From contig NZ_JAKFWS010000083.1 in assembly GCF_021731785.1 (NCBI RefSeq), forward strand, positions 1 through 64,000: a stretch of DNA of 64,000 nucleotides. The letters run 5' to 3'. The notes beneath the pieces are model-generated. The model was given only the letters and a program-made list of their open reading frames with translations, was not told where the DNA came from and searched no databases. Positions 10,898-21,000 of this stretch are shown here, piece by piece. Position 1 is the stretch's first letter, and every line of letters begins with the position of its first letter. The translations under genes and the position numbers were made by a program. Source of the stretch: Methylocystis sp. GTDB taxonomy: Bacteria > Pseudomonadota > Alphaproteobacteria > Rhizobiales > Beijerinckiaceae.

Positions 10898-11068
10898 TCA
10901 GGCGTCTACGAGACGGAATTTGAATTCGAGGACCGCCGCGCAGCTCAATGTTTCATCCGGCCCTTTGCGCGTCACGCTGATCCCGGCGTCCTGCATGGCG
11001 ATGATCTCATCGACCTTAAAGGCGCGGCGGGGGTAGCCTTCGGCGGCTTTGGTCAAGGCGGACGGCAT
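10898..11068 (-). CDS. Small hypothetical protein, 56 residues
   Basis: Too short for the ORF track. It reads MPSALTKAAEGYPRRAFKVD, then EIIAMQDAGISVTRKGPDET, ending in EFKFRLVDA. AAAGGAG sits 6 bases before the ATG, a strong ribosome site, which is the main support. RRAFKVDEIIAMQDAGI recalls the first helix of Uma2-type nucleases (FTVEEYLRMEEAGIL), but the catalytic part is absent, so it may be a truncated relic or an independent small protein. Divergent from the DUF2232 gene. Function unknown. Confidence 0.55.
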   Translation of the reverse strand: MPSALTKAAEGYPRRAFKVDEIIAMQDAGISVTRKGPDETLSCAAVLEFKFRLVDA

Positions 11069-11257
11069 GGTCGGCTCCTTTAGGCGATGATATCCAGTCG
11101 GCTCCTGGCGGAGAACGCAGCGTCCCCCAAGGCTTGCCCTCCCGGCCCGTCCGGCCTAAAAGCAAGCGCGCGCCGACGTCTCCGCATGTCTGGCGCTTCT
11201 TGGCTTGCCGCGCGCCTTTCCGCGCCCAGCCATGTCAACCCGAAAGCCCGATCGCCC

Positions 11258-12244
11258 GTGCCCGAAAAGAGCGTTCTCTCCTGGCCGAATTTCGCCGTGT
11301 CGATTCTCGGCGGCGTCGCCGCGGCCGTGATCTTCGCCGTGGTGGCGCGGGGCGGCCTCGGCGGAATCCTTCTGGCGCATCTTGCGCCTTTGACGATCAT
11401 GATCGTCGCCTTCGCTTTCGGTCTCATCCATGGTGCGACGTCGGCGATCCTCGCCTCGGTGATCCTGTCCCTGTGGCTCAATCCGGTGATCGGAATGGCC
11501 TATGCGCTGTTGATCGCGGCGCCGGCCTGGAGCGCCGTTTATGCGGCGTCGGGAGCGCCGCGCGGCGGCCGGGACAGGCTGACGAGCAATCTGCCGGGCT
11601 GGGCGGCGCTCGCGCCGGCGGCCTTTCTGGCGACGGCGATCATCTTCTGGCTGATTGTCGCAAGCGTCATCTTCGGCTCGCTTGACGAGGCGCTCAACCC
11701 GATCCGGGCGCGCGCCTTCATCTTGCTCGACCTCATGGTCAAGGAACGCGACCTTGGCGATAAGATCGATCCGACGACGCTTTCCGCTTCGGTGGCGCGC
11801 GCCGTTCCAGCGTTTCTCGCCGGCTACGGCCTCTTGATCCACGTCGTCAATTTGTGGCTCGCCGCACGGATCGCTCAAGCCTCCAAGCTGCTCGGCCGCC
11901 CCTGGCCGGACATCGCCAAGGAATTCCGCGTTCCAAAGGCGATTGGCGGCCTCTTCCTGAGCGGGATCGCGCTAACCTTCTTCGATGGGCCCGCCGGACC
12001 GATCGGGATGGTGCTGGCGACGACCACGGGATTGCTTCTCGCGTTCCAGGGACTCGCCGTCGCGCATATTTTCCTGCGCGGTTCGCGCTCGAGCGCCCTT
12101 GTCCTGGCGATTATCTATTTCACCCTCGGATTCCTGGGCTGGCCGATCCTGTTTTTCGCCGCGCTGGGATTAGCCGACCTCATCTTCAACTATCGGGCCC
12201 GGATGAACGACGCCGGCCCGGCCGCCATGCAAAAACCGGATTGA
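11258..12244 (+). CDS. DUF2232 (YybS-like) integral membrane protein
   Basis: About 328 residues with roughly eight membrane segments, for example [39 protein letters not shown] and [14 protein letters not shown] at the C-terminus. Members of this family sit beside rplI in alphaproteobacteria; their function is not established. The ORF track opens at 11087, but the first 57 residues are arginine- and proline-rich and unlike the family, so GTG 11258 ([12 protein letters not shown]) is preferred. Lies 52 bases before rplI, probably one operon. The rpsF-rpsR genes usually found upstream are missing here. Confidence 0.8.
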   Translation: MPEKSVLSWPNFAVSILGGVAAAVIFAVVARGGLGGILLAHLAPLTIMIVAFAFGLIHGATSAILASVILSLWLNPVIGMAYALLIAAPAWSAVYAASGAPRGGRDRLTSNLPGWAALAPAAFLATAIIFWLIVASVIFGSLDEALNPIRARAFILLDLMVKERDLGDKIDPTTLSASVARAVPAFLAGYGLLIHVVNLWLAARIAQASKLLGRPWPDIAKEFRVPKAIGGLFLSGIALTFFDGPAGPIGMVLATTTGLLLAFQGLAVAHIFLRGSRSSALVLAIIYFTLGFLGWPILFFAALGLADLIFNYRARMNDAGPAAMQKPD

Positions 12245-12296
12245 CTTTCACCCGGTTTTTCTCGACATAGCCCGCAATCCCGGAGATATAGGACAG

Positions 12297-12860
12297 ATGG
12301 ACGTCATTCTGCTTGAACGCGTGGCCAAGCTTGGCCAGATGGGCGACACCGTGCGCGTGCGCGACGGCTATGCCCGCAATTTCTTGCTGGCGCGCGGCAA
12401 GGCGCTGCGGGCGACGGAAAACAACAAGAAGCATTTCGAGACGCAGCGGGCCCAGATCGAGGCGCGCAATCTCGAAGCCAAGAAGGAAGCCGCCGCCGTC
12501 GCCGAGAAACTGAACGGCCAGAGCTTCACGATCATTCGCCAGGCGGGCGAGAGCGGCCAGCTCTATGGTTCGGTTTCAGCGCGCGATATCGCCGAAGCGG
12601 CCACCGCCGGCGGGTTCTCGGTTAACCGCGATCAGATCGTCCTGGTGCACCCGATCAAGACATTGGGTCTTCATCAGATGCCCGTGCATCTGCACCCGGA
12701 AGTCGACGTGAGCGTCACCATCAACGTCGCCCGTTCGGAAGAAGAGGCCGAGCGTCAGTCGCGCGGCGAGAGCGTCACGCTCAAGGAAGAGACGTCGATG
12801 GACGATCTCGGCCTTGAAGTTGGCGCGGCTCTGGCCGAAGCCGGCGACGTCGAGATGTAA
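12297..12860 (+). CDS. rplI: Ribosomal protein bL9
   Basis: A 187-residue bL9. The N-terminal domain [30 protein letters not shown] is diagnostic, followed by the long linking helix ([20 protein letters not shown]) and the C-terminal RNA-binding domain ([13 protein letters not shown]). A further acidic tail of about 35 residues ([20 protein letters not shown]) is typical for alphaproteobacteria. Binds 23S rRNA near the L1 stalk. Followed by a strong terminator at 12886. Confidence 0.98.
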   Translation: MDVILLERVAKLGQMGDTVRVRDGYARNFLLARGKALRATENNKKHFETQRAQIEARNLEAKKEAAAVAEKLNGQSFTIIRQAGESGQLYGSVSARDIAEAATAGGFSVNRDQIVLVHPIKTLGLHQMPVHLHPEVDVSVTINVARSEEEAERQSRGESVTLKEETSMDDLGLEVGAALAEAGDVEM

Positions 12861-12885
12861 GCTTTCGCAAATTGAAACTGTCAAT

Positions 12886-12915
12886 CGGCGGCCCTTTCGG
12901 CCGCCGTTTTTCTTT
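12886..12915 (+). terminator. Intrinsic terminator after rplI
   Basis: CGGCGGCC (12886-12893), loop CTTTC, GGCCGCCG (12899-12906), then TTTTTCTTTC. Perfect 8-bp GC stem, 26 bases past the rplI stop. It separates rplI from dnaB. Confidence 0.9.
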
Positions 12916-13138
12916 CGGCCAGCCTCACCTCCGATTCTCGCGTCAGCGCAAGCGCGATGCTTCGCACAGTCGAAGATTATTTTTCTCGTGTGGATATGAC
13001 TCGTAACGCCGCGCTTTGGAGAGACGCGCGCAAATGGATGTGGCGACGCCAGCACGTTAATGTATTGTTAACTTCCCCCCGACGAGTCGCGCGTCGCGTT
13101 CGCGACCAAGGGCTGTCTCGCAAAGTCAACAAAGACCG

Positions 13139-14644
13139 ATGCCACCAATCGAACAATTGGCGGGCCGGCGTGCGATTCAGATCGCGCAGCCGGATGCGCC
13201 CGCCTATCGCGCGCCGCCACACAATATCGAAGCCGAACAGGCGCTGCTCGGCGCCATTCTCGTCAACAATGACGCTTTCGACAGAGTCTCGGACTTTTTA
13301 AAGCCCGAGCATTTCTCGGAGGAACTGCACCGCCGCATCTATGAAGTCGCAGCGCAACTCATTCGCGCCGGCAAGCTCGCGACTGTCGTCACGCTCAAGA
13401 CGTTCCTCCCCGAGATCGAACTGCCGGCAGGCGTGACGATCCAGGCCTATTTGGCGCGACTCGCCGCAGAGGCGACGACGATCATCAACGCCGAAGACTA
13501 TGGCCGCACCGTGCATGACCTTGCGGTTCGCCGCGAGCTCATCGTCATCGGCCAGGACATCGTCAATACTGCCTATGATTCGCCGATCGATTCGCCGCCG
13601 CGCGCGCAGATCGAGGAGGCCGAGCGCCAACTCTATTCGATCGCCGAGACCGGCCGCTACGACGGCGGCTTTCAGCGCTTCGCCGACGCGCTCACCACCG
13701 CGCTCGATATGGCGAGCAGCGCCTATATGCGCGACGGCCATCTGTCGGGCGTCGCCACCGGCCTTCTCGATCTCGACGACAAGATGGGCGGCCTGCAGAA
13801 ATCCGATCTTATCATCGTCGCCGGGCGTCCCGGCATGGGCAAGACGGCGCTCGCCACCAACGTCGCCTTCAATGTCGCGAGCGCCTATCAATTCGAAACC
13901 GAACCCGACGGAACGCACAAGACCGTCAATGGCGGGATCGTCGGGTTCTTCTCTTTGGAAATGTCGGCCGAACAGCTGGCGACCCGCGTCATCGCCGAAC
14001 AGTCCGGCGTCGCGAGCTATAAAATCCGGCGCGGCGACATCAACGAGGACGACTTTCGCCGCATCGCCGACGCCGCACGGCACATGCAGAGCATTCCCTT
14101 CTACATCGACCAGAGCGGCGGCATCTCGATCGCGCAGCTCACGGCGCGGGCGCGGCGTCTGAAGCGACAGAAAGGACTCGATCTCTTGGTCGTCGACTAC
14201 ATTCAACTGCTTTCTGGCTCGCGCTCACGCAACGACAATCGCGTGCAAGAGCTCACCGAAATCACCACCGGCCTCAAGGCGCTCGCCAAAGAATTGAACG
14301 TGCCGATCATCGCGCTGTCGCAACTCTCCCGTCAGGTCGAGAACCGCGACGACAAGCGTCCGCAGCTGTCTGATCTGCGCGAGTCGGGCTCGATCGAGCA
14401 GGACGCCGACGTCGTCATCTTCGTGTTTCGAGAAGAATATTACCTGCGCAACCGCGAACCGCGCGAAGGCACCGAAGAACATATCCAATGGATGGCTGAG
14501 ATGGAGCGCGCGCATGGCCGCGCCGAAGCGATCATCGGCAAGCAGCGTCACGGGCCGACAGGCACCGTGCAACTCGCCTTCGAGGCGGAAGTGACGCGCT
14601 TTTCGAATCTCGCGGACGAAGACAAGCTGCCGGCGCAAAGGTAA
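13139..14644 (+). CDS. dnaB: Replicative DNA helicase
   Basis: The 501-residue hexameric helicase that unwinds DNA at the chromosomal fork. The N-terminal domain (PPHNIEAEQALLGAIL) interacts with primase; the RecA-like C-terminal domain shows Walker A GRPGMGKTALA, FFSLEMSAEQL, the Walker B aspartate in LLVVDYIQLL, the ALSQLSRQVE segment and the arginine finger region DLRESGSIEQDAD. No intein is present. It follows rplI after a terminator, with its own 230-base upstream region. Confidence 0.97.
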   Translation: MPPIEQLAGRRAIQIAQPDAPAYRAPPHNIEAEQALLGAILVNNDAFDRVSDFLKPEHFSEELHRRIYEVAAQLIRAGKLATVVTLKTFLPEIELPAGVTIQAYLARLAAEATTIINAEDYGRTVHDLAVRRELIVIGQDIVNTAYDSPIDSPPRAQIEEAERQLYSIAETGRYDGGFQRFADALTTALDMASSAYMRDGHLSGVATGLLDLDDKMGGLQKSDLIIVAGRPGMGKTALATNVAFNVASAYQFETEPDGTHKTVNGGIVGFFSLEMSAEQLATRVIAEQSGVASYKIRRGDINEDDFRRIADAARHMQSIPFYIDQSGGISIAQLTARARRLKRQKGLDLLVVDYIQLLSGSRSRNDNRVQELTEITTGLKALAKELNVPIIALSQLSRQVENRDDKRPQLSDLRESGSIEQDADVVIFVFREEYYLRNREPREGTEEHIQWMAEMERAHGRAEAIIGKQRHGPTGTVQLAFEAEVTRFSNLADEDKLPAQR

Positions 14645-14652
14645 AGAAAGGC

Positions 14653-14670
14653 CTCGCCGCCAGCGGCGAG
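14653..14670. terminator. Hairpin between convergent dnaB and PRC-barrel gene
   Basis: CTCGCCG (14653-14659), loop CCAG, CGGCGAG (14664-14670). On the minus strand it is followed by GCCTTTCTTT, on the plus strand by ACCTTCGCTT, so it suits termination of the minus-strand PRC gene best and may act in both directions. Confidence 0.6.
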
Positions 14671-14709
14671 ACCTTCGCTTCGTACTAAAGGCTTTTTTTG
14701 AGCGGGCGG

Positions 14710-15153
14710 TTACTTCTCGGCGCTGCCGAGCGTCCACAGGCCCTTGTTCTTGTCGAAACGGAAGCCCGTCGCGTTCTTCAATTCGTCTTTGGTGGCGTTC
14801 ATCGTCAGCCACCATTTGTTATTGCGCTCAGCGGCCTTGATATTGTCGAAGGCGACTGCGACATCCTTTTCGCCAATGCCAAGGAAGCCGCCGACCGAAA
14901 CGATCGCCGCAGTGATCTTGCCACTGCGATCCAGCACGAGATCCTTGATTTCGCCGATCTTATTCTCCTGCGGATCGTAAACATTCTGCTCGTGAATGTT
15001 CGAGACGAGCAGCGCGTTCTGCGGAAGCGTGGTCAGGAAGTCCGGCCGACCCATCGCAGCGCCGCCCGTCGTGCGATTCATCGTCTGTTCGGCCAAAGCA
15101 GCGCCTGAAAGCGCCGCTGCGATGGCGCCGGCAAGAACGTAAGACTTGAGCAT
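14710..15153 (-). CDS. Secreted PRC-barrel domain protein 1
   Basis: A 147-residue protein with a signal peptide (MLKSYVLAGAIAAALSGAALA). The mature part holds one PRC-barrel (VYDPQENKIGEIKDLVLDRSGKITAAIVSVGGFLGIGEKDVAVAF), a small beta-barrel fold known from the photosynthetic reaction centre H subunit and RimM. First of three tandem paralogues on this strand; all share the SVGGFLGIG core and a NNKxWLTxNxTK segment. Probably periplasmic; role unknown, often proposed to be stress related. Confidence 0.85.
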   Translation of the reverse strand: MLKSYVLAGAIAAALSGAALAEQTMNRTTGGAAMGRPDFLTTLPQNALLVSNIHEQNVYDPQENKIGEIKDLVLDRSGKITAAIVSVGGFLGIGEKDVAVAFDNIKAAERNNKWWLTMNATKDELKNATGFRFDKNKGLWTLGSAEK

Positions 15154-15304
15154 GATGGTCTCCGTGCATGTGTTATCGCGTCACAGCGAACAAATGTTCC
15201 TGTGCGCTTAGAACAAGCATCGAAGATCGATGTTCCAAGCTTCGCCGCAGATATCCAGCGCGCCCTGAGCGCTGCCGCAGGCGTTTGAAACAAGATTCAA
15301 CCGA

Positions 15305-15724
15305 TCAGATCGGATCCCAAAGGCCGGTGGCTTTGTCGAACTTATACGCGAGGGCTTTCTTCAGCAGTTCCTTCGTCGTATTGAGCGTCAGCCAGGTCTT
15401 GTTGTTCTTCTGGGTGATGGTGATCGCGGAGACCGGAATCGCAATATGCTTAACGCCCAGCCCCAGGAATCCGCCGACGTTCAGCATCACCGCATTGATC
15501 GAGCCGTCAGCCGAAAACAGCATGTCGGCGATCGTGCCGAGCTTCTTTTCGTTGGGATCGTAAACCGGCTGCTTGTACCACGCGGAGACCACCGAACCAT
15601 AGACCGGTAGCCGTTCGAGCGGCACGATGACCATGGTTTCGGTTTGGGCTTGTTGCGCGCCGGCCGGCAGCGCCGCGCAGGCGACAAGGGCCAGCGAGGC
15701 TGCGAAGACCACATGTTTCAGCAT
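15305..15724 (-). CDS. Secreted PRC-barrel domain protein 2
   Basis: A 139-residue paralogue of its neighbours with signal peptide MLKHVVFAASLALVACAALPAGA. PRC-barrel core: PVYDPNEKKLGTIADMLFSADGSINAVMLNVGGFLGLGVKHIAIPV. It shares the VSAWYKxPVYD segment with protein 3, showing that 2 and 3 are the closest pair. The 150-base gaps between the three genes suggest separate transcripts rather than tight operon coupling. Function unknown. Confidence 0.85.
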   Translation of the reverse strand: MLKHVVFAASLALVACAALPAGAQQAQTETMVIVPLERLPVYGSVVSAWYKQPVYDPNEKKLGTIADMLFSADGSINAVMLNVGGFLGLGVKHIAIPVSAITITQKNNKTWLTLNTTKELLKKALAYKFDKATGLWDPI

Positions 15725-15799
15725 GAAAAAATCCTCTTTGACAAAGCGCCTGACGCAACGCGGAAAACGACCTCAGCGAACCCTTCGCCGCGGCGTTTG

Positions 15800-16216
15800 C
15801 TACATCTGCTTCCAGGCATGTTCCTTCGCGTCATATTTGTAGCCGGTGGCCTTCTTCACGACGTCCTTCGTCGTATTGATGGTCAACCAGCTTTTGTTGT
15901 TCTTCTCGGTGATGGTGATCGATTCCGCCGGAATGGCGACATGCTTGGCGCCAATGCCGAGAAAGCCGCCGACATCGAGCATGACGGCATTGATCTCGCC
16001 GCCGGAAAACAGCATGTCGGTAATCACGCCGACTTTCTTCTCATTGGTGTCGTAAACCGGCTTTTTGTACCAGGCGGAAACGAGCGAGCCATAGCGCGGC
16101 AACGCCTCCATGGGCACGACGATCTTGCTTCCCGGCGCGGCCGTCTCGGCGAAGACGGGCTGCGCCACCGCCATGGCCACGCCCAAAGAAAGCGCAACGA
16201 GCAACGTTTTGTTCAT
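15800..16216 (-). CDS. Secreted PRC-barrel domain protein 3
   Basis: A 138-residue third copy: signal peptide MNKTLLVALSLGVAMAVAQPVFA, then SLVSAWYKKPVYDTNEKKVG and the barrel core INAVMLDVGGFLGIGAKHVAI. More than half of the residues match protein 2 by eye. The three genes evidently arose by tandem duplication, protein 1 being the most diverged (it carries an insert with TGGAAMGRPDFLTTLPQ before the barrel). Confidence 0.85.
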   Translation of the reverse strand: MNKTLLVALSLGVAMAVAQPVFAETAAPGSKIVVPMEALPRYGSLVSAWYKKPVYDTNEKKVGVITDMLFSGGEINAVMLDVGGFLGIGAKHVAIPAESITITEKNNKSWLTINTTKDVVKKATGYKYDAKEHAWKQM

Positions 16217-16264
16217 CCGACCATTCCCCCAAGATCGCTGACAGGACCCTGCATCATAGCTGAT

Positions 16265-17323
16265 TCACCGCGGCAGCACGCCCCAATAATCAAGATCAAG
16301 CAGCACCGACGGGTCGGGCTTGCCGTCGGCGCCCTGGAGCGGAAAGTCGGCGCAGGGTCTGTCCTTGGCGGCGACAAGCCGCAGGCGCAGCGAGCCAATA
16401 TCTTTCCGCCCGGGAATCTCCGCTTTATCCAGCACTTCCGACCACGCGAAAACAGTTCCTCCGGCAAACAGCGGATTGACATGGCGCCCGCCGTTCACCG
16501 CCGAGATATGAAAGACATTCTCCAGCCCGTTGAAGGATAGAGCCCGGGCGAGCGATATGACATGGCCGCCGTAGATGATGCGTTTCCCGAACCGGCCTTG
16601 TGCTTCATAATATTGATTGAAATGAACTTTCGAGTTGTTCTGATAAAGCCGCGTCGCGAGCTGGTGCTCCGCCTCCTCGACCGTCATGCCGTCGATATGG
16701 TCGATCTTCTCGCCCTTTTCGTAATCGCCCCAGAAATGGGGCGAGCCGGCAAGCGCCGTGTCATAAGCGGCGGCGTTAATCAGCGGCGCCGCCTTGCCGA
16801 GCTGTGACGGATCGACGGACTTGGGCAGATCAGGAACGACATCCGGCCCAACGGCGGCGTCCTTGTCGCGCTTCTTCACCATGACCCATCGCGCATAGCT
16901 CAGCACGGTCTCGCCGCGCTGATTCGCGCCTGTCGTGCGCACATAGACGACGCCCGTTTCCTTGTTGGAGTTTTCCTTAAGGCCGATGACCTCTGAGGTC
17001 GCCGACAGCGTGTCGCCAGGATAGACCGGAACAAGAAATTTGAAATCGGCGTAGCCGAGATTGGCGATGGCGTTGAGCGAGACGTCCGGCACCGTCTTGC
17101 CGAGCACGAGATGAAATACCAAGAGATCGTCGATCGGCGCGCGCTCATAGCCGATCGCCTGCGCAAAGGCCGTCGACGACTGGACGGCGAAACGCGGCAG
17201 ATAAAGCGCCGTATAGAGCGCAACCTCGCCGACCGTGACCGTGCGCGGCGCGGCGTGGCGAATGATCTGGCCGATCTTGAAGTCCTCAAAGAAATTGCCG
17301 ACGTTGATCTTCGACTTGCTCAT
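16265..17323 (-). CDS. mcd: Mesaconyl-CoA hydratase (double MaoC-fold)
   Basis: A 352-residue enzyme interconverting mesaconyl-C1-CoA and beta-methylmalyl-CoA in the ethylmalonyl-CoA pathway, which regenerates glyoxylate for the serine cycle. The N-terminus GNFFEDFKIGQIIRHAAPRTVT, the DDLLVFHLVLGKTVPDIS-like block, LVPVYPGDTLSATSEVIG and YGGHVISLARALSFNGLEN agree with the R. sphaeroides and M. extorquens enzymes as I remember them (also named mch). Two hot-dog domains account for the length. yggU ends 3 bases upstream, so it is co-transcribed with yggT-yggU. Confidence 0.9.
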   Translation of the reverse strand: MSKSKINVGNFFEDFKIGQIIRHAAPRTVTVGEVALYTALYLPRFAVQSSTAFAQAIGYERAPIDDLLVFHLVLGKTVPDVSLNAIANLGYADFKFLVPVYPGDTLSATSEVIGLKENSNKETGVVYVRTTGANQRGETVLSYARWVMVKKRDKDAAVGPDVVPDLPKSVDPSQLGKAAPLINAAAYDTALAGSPHFWGDYEKGEKIDHIDGMTVEEAEHQLATRLYQNNSKVHFNQYYEAQGRFGKRIIYGGHVISLARALSFNGLENVFHISAVNGGRHVNPLFAGGTVFAWSEVLDKAEIPGRKDIGSLRLRLVAAKDRPCADFPLQGADGKPDPSVLLDLDYWGVLPR

Positions 17324-17326
17324 GTC

Positions 17327-17671
17327 CTAACCGTCCGTTGGCGCCAGCTTCGCCAGCGCGTCGAGATAAAGCGCGGGCGCTCCCGCAACGAAGATTGTTT
17401 TGACGCGGCTTGTCGCGCCGGCGCGGATCGAGACCGCGCTCTTGGGAACGCGCAGCACAGAGGCGATCAGCGCGATCAGCGCCTCATTCGCCCGGCCGTT
17501 CTCCGGCGCGACGCGCACCCGCGCCTTCAGCACGCTGCGACCATCGGCGAGCGCCTCGACGCCTTCGACCGCGTCGCGTCCGCCCTTAGGCGTCAGCCGC
17601 ACGTAAAGCGCGACGCCTCCCGACTCCGCCGCCCATGGGGAAGATGCTTTCTCCGCGCCTCCCTCACCCAA
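17327..17671 (-). CDS. DUF167 (YggU) family protein
   Basis: A 114-residue member of the small YggU/DUF167 family: ALYVRLTPKGGRDAVEGVE at the start of the domain and VRVAPENGRANEALIALIASVLRVPKSAVSIRAGATSRVKTI, the conserved GxANxxL and SGxxSRxK blocks. Function not established. It overlaps yggT by 8 bases and is followed 3 bases later by the mesaconyl-CoA hydratase gene. Confidence 0.9.
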   Translation of the reverse strand: MGEGGAEKASSPWAAESGGVALYVRLTPKGGRDAVEGVEALADGRSVLKARVRVAPENGRANEALIALIASVLRVPKSAVSIRAGATSRVKTIFVAGAPALYLDALAKLAPTDG

Positions 17672-17957
17672 ATGCGGCGCCGGCGCTGCTGGCGATGGCG
17701 TCGCGCAGGAACTGCATCAGCAGCAGCAGAATGAGCGGCGAAATGTCGAGGCCGCCGACGCTCGGCAGCACCGAGCGGATCGGTCCGAGCAGCGGTTCGG
17801 TCATGGCGTTCAGCCATTTCCAGATCGAATAGGCGGCGTTCGAGCGCATATTGATGACATCGAAAGCCGTCAGCCAGGACACGATCACCGTGGCGAGCAG
17901 AATCCACCAGTAAATATCGATGATCGTGAGAAGAAGTTTGACCATTGCGTAGGACAT
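17664..17957 (-). CDS. YggT family integral membrane protein
   Basis: A 97-residue membrane protein with two hydrophobic stretches (VKLLLTIIDIYWWILLATVIVSWL and ISPLILLLLMQFLRDAIA) around the family motif EPLLGPIRSVLPSVGGLDISP. The ORF track starts at 18119, but MSYAMVKLLL at 17957 is the family start. In E. coli YggT protects against osmotic shock when potassium uptake is missing; no role is proven here. Gene order yggT-yggU is conserved widely. Confidence 0.9.
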   Translation of the reverse strand: MSYAMVKLLLTIIDIYWWILLATVIVSWLTAFDVINMRSNAAYSIWKWLNAMTEPLLGPIRSVLPSVGGLDISPLILLLLMQFLRDAIASSAGAAFG

Positions 17958-18076
17958 GAGGCGAGTTCCAGCGGATGAAGCTGCCGACTGTCTAGCCTCC
18001 CCGCCGCGCCGCGGCAATCCTTGGCCGGGCCGCTCCCGTCGGTCCTGCATGGATCCACCGCCGGCGTGGCACGCCG

Positions 18077-21000
18077 TCAGAGCCCGGGCAGCAGCCGGTA
18101 ATCGAGCAGCGCCGTCCATCCGAGGCCGCCGATCGGCAAAAGCAGCGCGCGAATGGGCGGCTGTTGCGAAAGCGGCACGAACGAGCCTTCCCGCAGTCCA
18201 TCGACGAGTTTGAGCAGCGTTTCCAGCTGCGCGGCCTTCCTATCCGAACCCTCCAGCGCTTTGACCGCGACAAGCCTTTTCGTCAGACGTGTCTTTGCAG
18301 TCTCGCGGGCCTTTTCGGCATTGAAGCAAAGCGCCATAGCGCAGCCAAAGATAATAATGAAGCCTACGATTTGTGTTGCCAGAATTGGCACGCTCGACGC
18401 AAACTCCGCAAAAGCAGTGCTGCGGGACATGATCATCAAAGCAAAAATAGCAAAGGGAAAATAGATCAGTTTACTAATACAGTTTGTGCGGCTCGCTATG
18501 AAATTGAGGTCAATCCACTCGTCGATTAGTGGATCTTGAAGCTCGAGCTTTTTCTCGAAGGCGAGATGCGTTTCGGGCGGCCAGAGGGTCTTGTGCTTTC
18601 GTAAGGCGCTTACAAAGCGCAGGCAAAGCAATGTGGAATCCACGACCAAGAAAATCAGGATGAGCATTAGAAATACGACGGGAACCGTCACGTCGGAGTA
18701 CACTTTCCTCAGTTCGCCGCGCCAGGGCACGTTGGGCGTGCCGAAGATAAACGTCAGAAACGTAAATAGCATCAGCATCAAAACCACGTATACGGCTATG
18801 CGATACGTGCTTGGCCAAAGCGCACTTTTCTTCACATACGCATTCCAGATTTGCCTGATGTGAACTCTCCCGTTCTTGTCTTCCGTTTCGGGCAGATGAT
18901 AGCAAAGCATCCCCCATGTAATCGGAAACGATCCCCCCTGGGTACGAACGGACTTTTCGTCAGTCTTCCCAGTGGGATTTTCGCCGAAGAATCTGGCTTG
19001 AACCTGCGCAAGATTGTTCCGAAGCTCCCTTCGAGCATCGAAGATCAGGCAAAATGCGAGTATGGCGGCAATGACGCGCAGCGCGATCGACGGCCAGACG
19101 GATATGCCCTGAGTCCAAGCTATAGGCTCGCCCAATCCATGTTCCGTGGCCGCCTCAGCAAAGAAATCCCATCTCGCAATAACTCCGGCGCCAAGCACCA
19201 GTATCGCCGCGAGGCCAATGCAAGACGCACGAAGAAATGGAAATATCATTCTATTCCAATAGAAGGCCGAAACTACTGCAGTCAAAAGAGCAAGTATCCC
19301 AACAAGCCCGGCTGTGCTTTTTGGTGAAAGCTTAGTATATAGCGCGGGTATGGTTGGATGGATTTCATCGCTTGCCCGCTGCGCCTCTCCGCTCACTTCT
19401 ATTTTTGTGGGTAATGCGATCACTCCTCCGCGCCGATCAATCTCAAACATTCGTGGGTACGAAATCCCATCCCTGATTTTTTTGCGTAAGCCTCTGTTCT
19501 CTTTCGCATCTTCTTCTTGCGCCGCCAAACGGGCTGCGAGAAAAGCGGCTGTCTGGTACGTGGATCGAAATGGCGGGATGTCTTGCTGGAGCTCTTCTGA
19601 CAGCGTGGGTCCGTAGCTTGACGCGATGATCAGATTGCGGGTCCATTGGAGGTCCTCCTGACCAGCGAGCGCAGCGTCATAGTCGGTCGTGAAAAAAACC
19701 GCCTCGGGAAACAGCGGTCTAAGCGCGCGCAGGACGAGTAGCTTGTCGAATACATCATTGCCCAACACCCCAATCGCCGCTATGCCTTCCTCGCCTTGGG
19801 CTCGGAGATCATTATCCTTCTCTTTGAGGCTCGCCGCCAACCTGCGCAGATAATCGAATTGGTCCTGCCCAAAAGGACGCTCAAGCGCTTTAGTGTCCTC
19901 TCGAGCCTTCAAACTCTCGTTCGCGCCGTTCTTGTCCGCGTTTTCGAATTTTGACTTCCCGCCCGTGCTGGTTGGGGGCAGCATGCCATCGAGGCCCCGA
20001 TGATAGGTTCTCGTGTAAATCCACGCTGGCGGCCCATTCCTTGCAAATTCTTCCAGACACTTCTGAGTATCCTTGCCGAACACACGCGGACATTGGAACT
20101 CTCGAGCGAGAGCTTGTATCATGGCGCGTCCATATAGCGTGTCACGATCTGATATCAATACGATCTGCTGTTCCTTGCGTGCATTGAGAAATCCAGCCGA
20201 GCCGGGGTTTACGCCTCTTTGATTCAATTCGGCCGTTATAGCCCGCGCTAAGGAATCGTCCTGCCCATTGGTACGGAAGACCCGCTCAGGAATGTTCTTG
20301 ATCCCGAGCTGTTCGTCGCTCACTGTCGCGCCAAATACGTAGAACTGAGCGTCATCAGATCTTCCATCTTTCTCTGAAGGGTAAGTTAGGGGCGACAATG
20401 ACGCAGTCCTTGTTCTGCTTCGAACGGGGGTCGGCGCCTTTAGCGCTTCTGGCTTACGCACTTTCGCGATGGCGATCTGCCGAAGAATGCCGGAAGAGTA
20501 TGGGCCCAAGACTTGGTAACTCATCGCGGCGCATTGGGTGGCGCTTGCTGATGCGCAAAGCATCGTCTTAAGAGCCAATATCCTTTGCAACGGGTCACTC
20601 GTATCGGACAGCACGTCCTCATCGATCCATAAAAGAAGTATCCGCCTCGATTTTTGTGTCTCGTGATCAAACCATTCATAGGGAATGGCGACCGGAAAGC
20701 CGTTCATCTCATGGTCGCGAGGTCGGAAGTAGCCCATATGCTGCTCGCTACGCGGCTCATAGCCTTCGAGATGCAGCCCGCTGAGCACGGCATACCGGAG
20801 TCGACGACGCGTTTCGCTGTCCTCGAAATAGGAGGCGCCTGGCGCAGTTACGGCGATGATGCGCGTGCCGCCGACTTCGGCGCGCAATTTGCCGCCTTCA
20901 TCGACGAACGGCGGACGACAATGTAGCGGAATCGTCAGAACTTTCCTTGTCCAGGCGTCCTCGCATTCCTTCCTCTCTTCAGGGTCTACTTTCTTGATTT

